The translations under genes and the position numbers were made by a program. From Streptomyces sp. CG 926 (lineage in GTDB: Bacteria; Actinomycetota; Actinomycetes; Streptomycetales; Streptomycetaceae), in NCBI RefSeq assembly GCF_003148825.1, contig NZ_QGGZ01000001.1:434001-498000 (forward strand): a DNA stretch of 64,000 nucleotides. The letters run 5' to 3'. Shown piece after piece: positions 15,380 through 22,544 of this stretch. Numbering within the stretch: position 1 is the stretch's first letter; each line of letters begins with the position of its first letter. The notes under the pieces were generated by a model. That model was given only the letters and a program-made list of their open reading frames with translations. It did no database searches and was not told where the DNA came from.

Positions 15380-17461
15380 ATGACAGAGCGCCAGAAGGAC
15401 CGTCCGTGGCTCATGCGGACGTACGCCGGCCACTCCACGGCCGAGGCGTCCAACGAGCTGTACCGCCGCAACCTCGCCAAGGGCCAGACGGGTCTGTCGG
15501 TCGCCTTCGACCTGCCGACCCAGACCGGATACGACCCCGACCACATCCTCGCCCGCGGCGAGGTCGGCCGGGTCGGGGTCCCGGTCTCCCATCTGGGCGA
15601 CATGCGGCGGCTGTTCCAGGACATACCCCTGGAGCAGATGAACACCTCGATGACGATCAACGCCACGGCCATGTGGCTGCTGGCGCTCTATCAGGTGGCC
15701 GCCGAGGAGCAGGGCGCGGACATCTCGCTGCTCCAGGGCACCACCCAGAACGACATCGTCAAGGAGTACCTCTCGCGCGGGACGCACGTCTTCCCGCCGG
15801 GGCCGTCCCTGCGGCTGACGACGGACATGATCGCGTACACGGTCAACCACATCCCCAAGTGGAACCCGATCAACATCTGCTCGTACCACCTCCAGGAGGC
15901 CGGGGCCACCCCGGTCCAGGAGATCTCGTACGCGATGTCCACGGCGATCGCGGTCCTCGACTCGGTGCGCGACTCGGGCCAGGTGCCCGAGGAGCGCTTC
16001 GGCGAGGTCGTCGCCCGGATCTCCTTCTTCGTGAACGCGGGCGTCCGCTTCATCGAGGAGATGTGCAAGATGCGCGCCTTCAGCCGCATCTGGGACAAGG
16101 TCACCCACGAGCGCTACGGCATCGAGAACGCGAAGCAGCGTCGCTTCCGTTACGGCGTCCAGGTCAACTCCCTGGGGTTGACCGAGGCCCAGCCGGAGAA
16201 CAACGTCCAGCGCATCGTGCTGGAGATGCTCGCGGTCACCCTTTCCAAGGACGCCCGCGCCCGCGCCGTGCAGCTGCCCGCCTGGAACGAGGCGCTGGGT
16301 CTGCCCCGGCCCTGGGACCAGCAGTGGTCGCTGCGCATCCAGCAGGTCCTCGCACTCGAGAGCGACCTGCTGGAGTACGAGGACATCTTCGCCGGATCCC
16401 ACGTCATCGAGGCCAAAGTCGACTCCCTGGTCGCCGACTGCCTGGCCGAGATCGACCGGATCCAGGAGATGGGCGGCGCCATGGCGGCCGTCGAGTCCGG
16501 CTACCTCAAGGGCGAGCTGGTCTCCTCGCACGCCGAACGGCGGGCACGGATCGAGGCCGGCGAGGACAAGATCGTCGGTGTCAACTGCTTCGAGCAGACC
16601 GAGGAGAACCCACTCACGGCCGACCTGGACGGCGCCATCATGACGGTCGACCCGGCAACGGAGGCGCTGACCGTCGAGCGCATCGGCCGCTGGCGCGACG
16701 AGCGCCAGGAGTCCTCGGACCGCCAGGGGAACGGCGACCCGTTCGTCTTCCCCACCACCCAGCAGGCGCTGGAGCGCCTCAAGGAGGCCGCGGCGGGCAC
16801 CGAGAACCTCATGGAAGCCACCCTGGAGTGCGCCCGCGCCGGTGTCACCACCGGCGAGTGGTCCACCGCCCTGCGCGAGGTGTTCGGCGAGTTCCGCGCC
16901 CCGACCGGCGTCTCCTCGGCCCCGGTCGCGGTCACCGCCGAGCCCGGTACGCCGATGCACGAGGTCCGCGAGAAGGTGTCCCGCACCGCCGACGAGCTCG
17001 GCTCGGGCCGGCTGCGCCTGCTGGTCGGCAAGCCCGGCCTGGACGGACACTCCAACGGCGCCGAGCAGATCGCCGTCCGGGCCCGCGACGCCGGCTTCGA
17101 GGTGGTCTACCAGGGCATCAGGCTGACGCCGGAGGAGATCTCCTCCGCGGCGCTGGCCGAGGACGTGCACTGCGTGGGACTGTCCATCCTGTCCGGTTCG
17201 CACAGCGCTCTGGTCCCCGACGTCCTGGAGCGGCTGCGACTGGCGGGGGCGGGTGACATCCCCGTCATCGTCGGAGGCATCATTCCGAACGCCGATGCCG
17301 TGACGCTCAAGGCCGCGGGTGTCGCCGCGGTCTTCACACCGAAGGACTTCGGCATCACGGAGATCATCGGCCGTATCGTCGACGAGATCCGCAAGGCCAA
17401 CAAGCTCGCCCCCCTCGACATGAACAACGAATTCGTTGCAAGCACGGAGGTCCACGCATGA
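15380..17461 (+). CDS. meaA: ethylmalonyl-CoA mutase, B12-dependent (693 aa)
   Basis: Adenosylcobalamin-dependent mutase converting ethylmalonyl-CoA to methylsuccinyl-CoA. The N-terminal TIM-barrel substrate domain (about 1-530) contains AFDLPTQTGYDPDH and MNTSMTINATA; the C-terminal cobalamin domain (about 545-680) has the base-off/His-on motif D-x-H-x2-G in GLDGHSNG (Asp near residue 555), then GLSILSGSH and VGGIIP. Single chain carrying both domains, as expected for MeaA/Ecm rather than heterodimeric methylmalonyl-CoA mutase. Starts 31 bases after ccrA and overlaps the next gene by ATGA, implying tight operon coupling. Confidence 0.96.
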   Translation: MTERQKDRPWLMRTYAGHSTAEASNELYRRNLAKGQTGLSVAFDLPTQTGYDPDHILARGEVGRVGVPVSHLGDMRRLFQDIPLEQMNTSMTINATAMWLLALYQVAAEEQGADISLLQGTTQNDIVKEYLSRGTHVFPPGPSLRLTTDMIAYTVNHIPKWNPINICSYHLQEAGATPVQEISYAMSTAIAVLDSVRDSGQVPEERFGEVVARISFFVNAGVRFIEEMCKMRAFSRIWDKVTHERYGIENAKQRRFRYGVQVNSLGLTEAQPENNVQRIVLEMLAVTLSKDARARAVQLPAWNEALGLPRPWDQQWSLRIQQVLALESDLLEYEDIFAGSHVIEAKVDSLVADCLAEIDRIQEMGGAMAAVESGYLKGELVSSHAERRARIEAGEDKIVGVNCFEQTEENPLTADLDGAIMTVDPATEALTVERIGRWRDERQESSDRQGNGDPFVFPTTQQALERLKEAAAGTENLMEATLECARAGVTTGEWSTALREVFGEFRAPTGVSSAPVAVTAEPGTPMHEVREKVSRTADELGSGRLRLLVGKPGLDGHSNGAEQIAVRARDAGFEVVYQGIRLTPEEISSAALAEDVHCVGLSILSGSHSALVPDVLERLRLAGAGDIPVIVGGIIPNADAVTLKAAGVAAVFTPKDFGITEIIGRIVDEIRKANKLAPLDMNNEFVASTEVHA

Positions 17462-18432
17462 CCACGCCCGTCCACCCGGTGAACCGCCTTCGCCCGCGTC
17501 GCTCCTGCCTCGCGGTACCCGGCTCGAACCCGCGGTTCCTGGAGAAGGCCCAGGGCCTGCCGGCCGACCAGGTCTTCCTGGACCTGGAGGACGCCTGCGC
17601 GCCGCTCGCCAAGGAAGGCGCCCGCCACACGATCGTGGACGCGCTGAACAACGGCGACTGGACCGGCAAGACCCGCGTCGTGCGCGTCAACGACTGGACC
17701 ACGCACTGGACCTACCGTGACGTCGTCACGGTGGTCGAGGGCGCCGGCCAGAACCTCGACTGCATCATGCTGCCGAAGGTCCAGGACGCCCAGCAGGTCG
17801 TGGCGCTGGACCTGCTGCTGACCCAGATCGAGAAGACCATGGGCTTCGAGGTCGGCAAGATCGGCATCGAGGCGCAGATCGAGAACGCGAAGGGTCTGGT
17901 GAACGTCGACGAGATCGCCGCCGCCTCGCCGCGTCTGGAGACCATCATCTTCGGCCCGGCCGACTTCATGGCCTCGATCAACATGAAGTCCCTGGTCGTG
18001 GGCATGCAGCCGCCCGGCTACCCGGCGGACGCCTACCACTACATCCTGATGCGGATCCTGATGGCGGCCCGCATGCACAACCTCCAGGCGATCGACGGTC
18101 CCTTCCTCCAGATCCGCGACGTGGACGCCTACCGCGAGGTGGCCGGCCGGGCCGCCGCGCTGGGCTTCGACGGCAAGTGGGTGCTGCACCCCGGCCAGGT
18201 CGACGCGGCCAACGAGGTCTTCTCCCCCTCGCAGGAGGACTACGACCACGCCGAGCTGATCCTCGACGCGTACGACTGGTGCACCTCGGAGGCCGGCGGC
18301 AAGAAGGGCTCCGCGATGCTCGGCGACGAGATGATCGACGAGGCCAGCCGCAAGATGGCCCTGGTCATCGCCGGCAAGGGCCGGGCCGCCGGCATGGAGC
18401 GCACCACCAAGTTCGAGATCCCGGAGGCCTGA
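17458..18432 (+). CDS. mcl: malyl-CoA / beta-methylmalyl-CoA lyase, CitE superfamily (324 aa)
   Basis: HpcH/HpaI aldolase/citrate-lyase beta-like TIM barrel. Conserved features are SCLAVPGSNPRF near the N-terminus, LDLEDAC, Arg76 in RVVRVND, and the Mg2+ ligands Glu142 (AQIENA) and Asp169 (FGPADF). In the ethylmalonyl-CoA pathway this enzyme cleaves beta-methylmalyl-CoA to glyoxylate and propionyl-CoA and condenses or cleaves malyl-CoA. The ATG overlaps the mutase stop (ATGA). The position between mutase and hydratase supports the pathway assignment over citrate lyase, because no CitD/CitF partners are present. Confidence 0.92.
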   Translation: MTTPVHPVNRLRPRRSCLAVPGSNPRFLEKAQGLPADQVFLDLEDACAPLAKEGARHTIVDALNNGDWTGKTRVVRVNDWTTHWTYRDVVTVVEGAGQNLDCIMLPKVQDAQQVVALDLLLTQIEKTMGFEVGKIGIEAQIENAKGLVNVDEIAAASPRLETIIFGPADFMASINMKSLVVGMQPPGYPADAYHYILMRILMAARMHNLQAIDGPFLQIRDVDAYREVAGRAAALGFDGKWVLHPGQVDAANEVFSPSQEDYDHAELILDAYDWCTSEAGGKKGSAMLGDEMIDEASRKMALVIAGKGRAAGMERTTKFEIPEA

Positions 18433-18437
18433 TCCCG

Positions 18438-18950
18438 ATGCAGTTCGGACGCACGTACGAAGAGTTCGAGGTCGGGGCGGTCTACAAGCACTGGCCCGGA
18501 AAGACGGTCACCGAGTACGACGACCATCTCTTCTGTCTGCTGACCATGAATCACCACCCGCTCCACATGGACAGCAATTACGCGGAGAACACGACCGACT
18601 TCGGCAAGAACGTGGTCGTGGGCAACTACATCTACTCGCTGCTGCTCGGCATGTCCGTGCCGGACGTCTCCGGGAAGGCCATCGCCAACCTGGAGATCGA
18701 GTCCCTGCGGCACGTGGCGCCGACCTTCCACGGCGACACGATCTACGGCGAGACCACGGTCCTCGACAAGACCCCGTCGAAGTCGAAGAACGACCGCGGC
18801 ATCGTCTACGTCGAGACCAAGGGCTACAAGCAGGACGGCACCCTCGTCTGCGTCTTCCGGCGCAAGGTGATGGTCCCGACCGAGACGTACATCAAGGAGC
18901 GCGGCGGCGAGCAGCCCGGCCGCCCCACGCTGAAGGAACAGGGGAAGTAG
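18438..18950 (+). CDS. MaoC-family mesaconyl-CoA hydratase (170 aa)
   Basis: Single hot-dog-fold MaoC dehydratase/hydratase. Key elements: a MQFGRTYEEFEVGAVYKHWPG start, the hydratase-2-like catalytic stretch with DDHLFCLLTMNHHPLHMD (Asp/His pair), and GNYIYSLLLGMSVPD. Within this operon it should hydrate mesaconyl-CoA to beta-methylmalyl-CoA. The best-studied proteobacterial mesaconyl-CoA hydratase is, as I recall, about twice this length with two hot-dog domains, so the actinobacterial enzyme would work as a homodimer of single domains. Starts 5 bases after mcl; stop and next start are separated by 2 bases. Function rests on family plus operon context. Confidence 0.88.
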   Translation: MQFGRTYEEFEVGAVYKHWPGKTVTEYDDHLFCLLTMNHHPLHMDSNYAENTTDFGKNVVVGNYIYSLLLGMSVPDVSGKAIANLEIESLRHVAPTFHGDTIYGETTVLDKTPSKSKNDRGIVYVETKGYKQDGTLVCVFRRKVMVPTETYIKERGGEQPGRPTLKEQGK

Positions 18951-18952
18951 CC

Positions 18953-20158
18953 ATGGCCCGACTCGCCCAGACCGCCGGGCTGACCGACGTCCAGCGGGAG
19001 ATCCTCAAGACCGTCCGGGAGTTCGTCGACAAGGAGATCATCCCGGTCGCGACCGAGCTCGAACACCGCGACGAGTACCCGCAGCAGATCGTCGACGGCC
19101 TCAAGGAACTCGGCCTCTTCGGCCTGATGATCCCGGAGGAGTACGGCGGCCTGGGTGAGTCGCTCCTCACCTACGCCCTGTGCGTCGAGGAGATCGCCCG
19201 CGGCTGGATGTCCGTCTCGGGCATCATCAACACCCACTTCATCGTGGCGTACATGCTCAAGCAGCACGGCACGCAGGAGCAGAAGGACCACTTCCTCCCG
19301 CGCATGGCCCTGGGCGAGGTGCGCGGCGCGTTCTCGATGTCCGAGCCGGCGCTTGGCTCCGACGTGTCGGCCATCTCCTCCAAGGCGGTGAAGGACGGCG
19401 ACGAGTACGTCCTGAACGGCCAGAAGATGTGGCTGACGAACGGCGGCAGCTCCACCCTGGTGGCCGTTCTCGTCCGAAGTGACGAAGGACACCCCGAGGG
19501 CACGGCGCCCCACAAGTCGATGACGACCTTCCTCGTCGAGAAGGAGCCCGGCTTCGGTGAGGTCCGCCCCGGCCTGACCATCCCCGGCAAGATCGACAAG
19601 ATGGGCTACAAGGGCGTCGACACGACCGAGCTCATCATGGACGGACTGCGCATTCCGGCCAATCGGGTACTCGGCGGGCAGACGGGCCGAGGGTTTTACC
19701 AAATGATGGACGGGGTCGAGGTCGGCCGCGTCAACGTGGCGGCGCGTGGCTGTGGTGTCGCTCAGCGTGCTTTCGAACTGGGTGTCTCTTATGCCCAGCA
19801 ACGTCACACTTTCGGCAAGGCGATCGCCGAGCACCAGGCGATTCAGTTCAAGCTGGCCGAGATGGCTACCAAGGTCGAAGCCGCCCATGCGATGATGGTG
19901 AATGCAGCACGCAAAAAGGACTCCGGGGAACGAAACGACCTCGAAGCAGGGATGGCGAAGTACCTCGCCTCCGAGTACTGCAAGGAGGTCGTCGAGGACG
20001 CCTTCCGTATCCACGGTGGATACGGGTTCTCGAAGGAGTACGAGATCGAGCGTCTCTACCGGGAGGCCCCGATGCTGCTGATCGGTGAAGGTACCGCCGA
20101 GATCCAGAAAATGATCATCGGGCGACGCCTGCTCGAGGAGTACCGGCTTCAGGGCTGA
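18953..20158 (+). CDS. mcd: acyl-CoA dehydrogenase, probable methylsuccinyl-CoA dehydrogenase (401 aa)
   Basis: FAD-dependent acyl-CoA dehydrogenase with the three usual domains: N-terminal helical (LTDVQREILKTVREFVDKEI), central beta-barrel (AFSMSEPALGSDVSAI, MWLTNGGSS) and C-terminal helical (QRHTFGKAIAEHQAIQ, IHGGYGFSKEYEIERLYREA). The catalytic Glu is in the IGEGTAEIQ segment. The operon implies oxidation of (2S)-methylsuccinyl-CoA to mesaconyl-CoA. It is an ordinary-length dehydrogenase; the characterised proteobacterial Mcd has, as far as I remember, an N-terminal extension of roughly 170 residues that is missing here. Last pathway gene of the operon; the next gene begins 187 bases on. 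Confidence 0.88.
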   Translation: MARLAQTAGLTDVQREILKTVREFVDKEIIPVATELEHRDEYPQQIVDGLKELGLFGLMIPEEYGGLGESLLTYALCVEEIARGWMSVSGIINTHFIVAYMLKQHGTQEQKDHFLPRMALGEVRGAFSMSEPALGSDVSAISSKAVKDGDEYVLNGQKMWLTNGGSSTLVAVLVRSDEGHPEGTAPHKSMTTFLVEKEPGFGEVRPGLTIPGKIDKMGYKGVDTTELIMDGLRIPANRVLGGQTGRGFYQMMDGVEVGRVNVAARGCGVAQRAFELGVSYAQQRHTFGKAIAEHQAIQFKLAEMATKVEAAHAMMVNAARKKDSGERNDLEAGMAKYLASEYCKEVVEDAFRIHGGYGFSKEYEIERLYREAPMLLIGEGTAEIQKMIIGRRLLEEYRLQG

Positions 20159-20344
20159 AAGTCCCTTTTGCAGCGAATCATCCATGGGTTCGTTGCGAAA
20201 GGATCACTGGCAGTGACTGGCTGACGGTCATCGACTCGGCTTCTGGCTTGCCCAGTTGTTGCGCGCAACCGATAGCATTCCAGTAAAGCCGCCGTCCCGT
20301 CCCCCCGTTTGCGGCGCGGCAATCACCCGCTACGAAGGTCATCC

Positions 20345-21001
20345 ATGCCCCACAGCCAAACCTCTGCACCTCGCGACAGCCTCCTTGGCGTACGCCTCGC
20401 GCGCGGAGCATCGCCGTGGCTTCTGCCGACCGTCGCCACCGCGGCGCTCAGCCTCACCCGGGCCCGCAAGTCCGGACGCTGGGCCGCGGCGGCCGTGCCC
20501 GCCACCGCGCTCGCCGCGGGCATGCTGTGGTTCTTCCGCGACCCCGAGCGTGAGATCGCTCAGGGCCGTGTCATCTCGCCCGCCGACGGTGTGGTGCAGA
20601 GCATCATGCCGTGGAAGGACGGACGCACCCGGGTCGCGATCTTCATGAGCCCGCTGAACGTCCACGTCAACCGTGCGCCCCTGGCGGGCACGGTGACGTC
20701 CGTGGAGCACATCCCCGGCGGATTCGTCCCGGCGTTCAACAAGGAGAGCGAGAACAACGAGCGCGTTGTCTGGCACTTCGACACCGAACTCGGTGACATC
20801 GAGATGGTGCAGATCGCCGGCGCCGTCGCCCGTCGCATCGTCCCGTACCTGCCGGCCGGAACCAAGGTGGAGCAGGGCGAACGCATCGGTCTGATCCGCT
20901 TCGGCTCCCGCGTCGACATCTACCTCCCCGAGGGCGTCGAGGTCGCGGTCGAGGTCGGTCAGGCCACCACCGCGGGGGTGACACGAATTGACCGTGACTG
21001 A
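20345..21001 (+). CDS. psd: phosphatidylserine decarboxylase proenzyme (218 aa)
   Basis: Makes phosphatidylethanolamine from phosphatidylserine at the membrane. Short (type II/archaeal-like) Psd: an N-terminal hydrophobic segment (about residues 50-64, AVPATALAAGMLWFF), then FRDPEREI, the core motif MSPLNVHVNRAP and the self-cleavage site in RFGSRVD (Gly187-Ser188), where the serine becomes the pyruvoyl cofactor. ATG 20345 is the natural start; the frame extends 36 bases upstream without a ribosome site. A TTGCGCGCAA palindrome lies in the upstream gap near 20259-20268. Overlaps pssA by a few bases, forming a two-gene PE synthesis operon. Confidence 0.95.
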   Translation: MPHSQTSAPRDSLLGVRLARGASPWLLPTVATAALSLTRARKSGRWAAAAVPATALAAGMLWFFRDPEREIAQGRVISPADGVVQSIMPWKDGRTRVAIFMSPLNVHVNRAPLAGTVTSVEHIPGGFVPAFNKESENNERVVWHFDTELGDIEMVQIAGAVARRIVPYLPAGTKVEQGERIGLIRFGSRVDIYLPEGVEVAVEVGQATTAGVTRIDRD

Positions 21002-21848
21002 CCCTGAGACTCCGGCCGCAGGCTGGGTTCCCGAACCTGCCGAGGAGGAGTCCGCCGAGGACGACATGCCGCTCTCGCTGCGGCTGTCGATAGCGGACAC
21101 CCTCACGCTCGGTAACGCGACGTGCGGATTCATGGCGGTGTACTTCACCACCACCGGAATCCTCATCCCGCACCTCACCGGCAGTGGCGAATCGGGCATG
21201 GCCCGTAACAGCGCCGCGACGGCAGTGATACTGATGCTGCTCGCCGCGGTCTTCGACCTCTTCGACGGCATCGTGGCCCGCAAGCTGCGCAGCTCGCCGA
21301 TGGGTGCCGAGCTGGACAACCTGTCCGACCTGATCAGCTTCGGCCTCGCGCCGGCCTACTTCGTGCTCGTCTACGGCATGGTCGCCGTCGACGCGCACCA
21401 GAAGATGTCGGCGCTGGCCGCGATCGTGGTGCTGCTCGCCGTGGTGCTCAGACTCGCGAGATTCAGCTGCGTGACGATGAAGGACGGCATGTTCCAGGGC
21501 ATGCCGAGCCCCTTCGGCGCGCTCACGGTCGTCTCGATCGTGCTGCTGGAGCTGCCGTTCGTCCCGACGCTGCTGGCGATCATCGGGGTGGCCTGGCTGA
21601 TGGTGAGCCGGGTCGAGTACCCCAAGCCGCGGGGCGTTCTCGCGGTGGCGATGCTGTGCTGGATCATCAGCGCGATGGGGCTGCTGGCGGCCTGGGCGTT
21701 CGACGCCCCGGGCGGTCAGCTGCTGCTGCAGACCGGCTGCGCCCTGCAGATCGCGATGGCGGCGACCATTCCGCTCTTCGCGACGACCCGGAAGGCCAAC
21801 ACCTTCCGGCACAACCGCCGCGAGGCCCGCGCGGGATCGCTGCGCTAG
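20988..21848 (+). CDS. pssA: CDP-diacylglycerol-serine O-phosphatidyltransferase (286 aa)
   Basis: Integral membrane enzyme that condenses CDP-diacylglycerol with L-serine. The CDP-alcohol phosphotransferase signature is visible as DLFDGIVARKL followed by MGAELDNLSD (four Asp residues binding two metal ions), at about residues 90-112. Around it are six to seven membrane helices. The N-terminal 35 residues are acidic and cytosolic. The start is either TTG 20988 (GGGGG about 10 bases upstream) or GTG 20994; both overlap the psd stop, so translation is coupled. The product feeds directly into Psd. Confidence 0.95.
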   Translation: MTVTDPETPAAGWVPEPAEEESAEDDMPLSLRLSIADTLTLGNATCGFMAVYFTTTGILIPHLTGSGESGMARNSAATAVILMLLAAVFDLFDGIVARKLRSSPMGAELDNLSDLISFGLAPAYFVLVYGMVAVDAHQKMSALAAIVVLLAVVLRLARFSCVTMKDGMFQGMPSPFGALTVVSIVLLELPFVPTLLAIIGVAWLMVSRVEYPKPRGVLAVAMLCWIISAMGLLAAWAFDAPGGQLLLQTGCALQIAMAATIPLFATTRKANTFRHNRREARAGSLR

Positions 21849-21859
21849 CCGCACGTGTG

Positions 21860-21896
21860 AGAAGGCCCCGGATGCCATCGGCATCCGGGGCCTTCT
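21860..21896 (+). terminator. long perfect hairpin after pssA
   Basis: 17-base perfect stem (21860-21876 with 21880-21896) closed by a 3-base loop, 11 bases after the pssA stop. Without a T tract, but very stable; the probable end of the psd-pssA transcript. Confidence 0.8.
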
Positions 21897-21928
21897 GCCG
21901 TTCCCTGGCGGGGCGGTTCCGCGGGGGC

Positions 21929-22092
21929 GGTGGTGGGAGGGGCCGGGGTCGGCGGCGGGGTGGGGAGTGTCCGGGGTAGGCATGATTTATGGCCCCTGAG
22001 CGGGATCCCACAGGACTCGGCGGTCCGGGCCACAAATCACGTTTTACACCCCGGACACTCCCCCCCCCGCCGCCGACCCCTCCCGCACCACC
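21929..22092. repeat. large imperfect inverted repeat 1 (hairpin element)
   Basis: Outer arms (about 21929-21977 and 22048-22092) are G-rich/C-rich complements. Inside them lie block A at 21971-21996 (CCGGGGTAGGCATGATTT...) and the reverse complement of block B at 22027-22054 (read on the minus strand CCGGGGTGTAAAACGTGATT...). A and B share the core TGATTT-TGGCCC and pair with each other. The loop (about 21997-22026) is unrelated to that of the second hairpin. No coding frame is supported. Confidence 0.85.
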
Positions 22093-22143
22093 CCCAGAGC
22101 CCCCGACCGCCCTACCGCATGCCGGGGGGGGCCGGTCTCCCCG

Positions 22144-22166
22144 CCCCCCCCCCCCCCCCCCCCCCC
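22144..22166. repeat. 23-base poly-C homopolymer
   Basis: Uninterrupted run of 23 cytosines between two copies of a short direct repeat (AGAGCCC-CGACCG at about 22096-22110 and AGAGCCCTCGACCGCGGT at about 22167-22184, each followed by TACCGCATGCCGGGGGG). Such long homopolymers are rare in Streptomyces and are prone to slippage or assembly error. Confidence 0.9.
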
Positions 22167-22310
22167 AGAGCCCTCGACCGCGGTACCGCATGCCGGGGGG
22201 AGAGCTCCCCTCACCACCCCAAGGCCAAGGGCTCCTGACGGCCGACGGCCGGACCGTATGCGGGGCGGGGGGGGGAGGTGTGGGGGCCGGGCCGCGGGGC
22301 GGGGTTGGGG

Positions 22311-22439
22311 CCGGTGGTGGGGTGGGGGTCGTCCGGGGTGTAAAACGTGATTTGTTGGCCCTCACCTCGGGGGCACCTACCGACTCCCCGAGGGGCCATA
22401 AATCATGCCTACCCCGGACGACCCCCGCCCCACCACCGG
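22311..22439. repeat. large imperfect inverted repeat 2 (hairpin element, inverted copy)
   Basis: Arms 22311-22339 and 22411-22439 are near-perfect complements. Block B lies on the plus strand at 22333-22361 (one extra T relative to B1) and the reverse complement of block A at 22392-22417, which is identical over 26 bases to the block at 21971-21996. The order of blocks across both hairpins is therefore A, B-reverse, B, A-reverse. The flanking stem differs from hairpin 1 (GTCGTCC instead of AGTGTCC), but both arms change together. The element ends about 105 bases before alkA. Confidence 0.85.
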
Positions 22440-22493
22440 ACCCGGCCCCGCCCCACCACCACCGGACCCCCGGCCCGGTACACCGCTAGCCTT

Positions 22494-22531
22494 GATGTCG
22501 GAAAACCGCCAGCCGGCGGTTCCGCGACATC
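22494..22531. promoter_or_regulatory. inverted repeat upstream of alkA, candidate operator
   Basis: 17-base arms 22494-22510 and 22515-22531 (GATGTCGGAAAACCGCC facing GGCGGTTCCGCGACATC) with about 14 of 17 positions complementary and a 4-base spacer, ending 13 bases before the alkA ATG. The position suits an operator or an mRNA hairpin occluding the start region. Confidence 0.55.
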
Positions 22532-22544
22532 GGATCCTAGAGCC

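Noticed and set aside
21929..22439. Replication origin, telomere palindromes or CRISPR array
   Set aside because: Only two hairpins, no DnaA boxes seen, no regular spacer-repeat pattern, and the position is internal between core genes.
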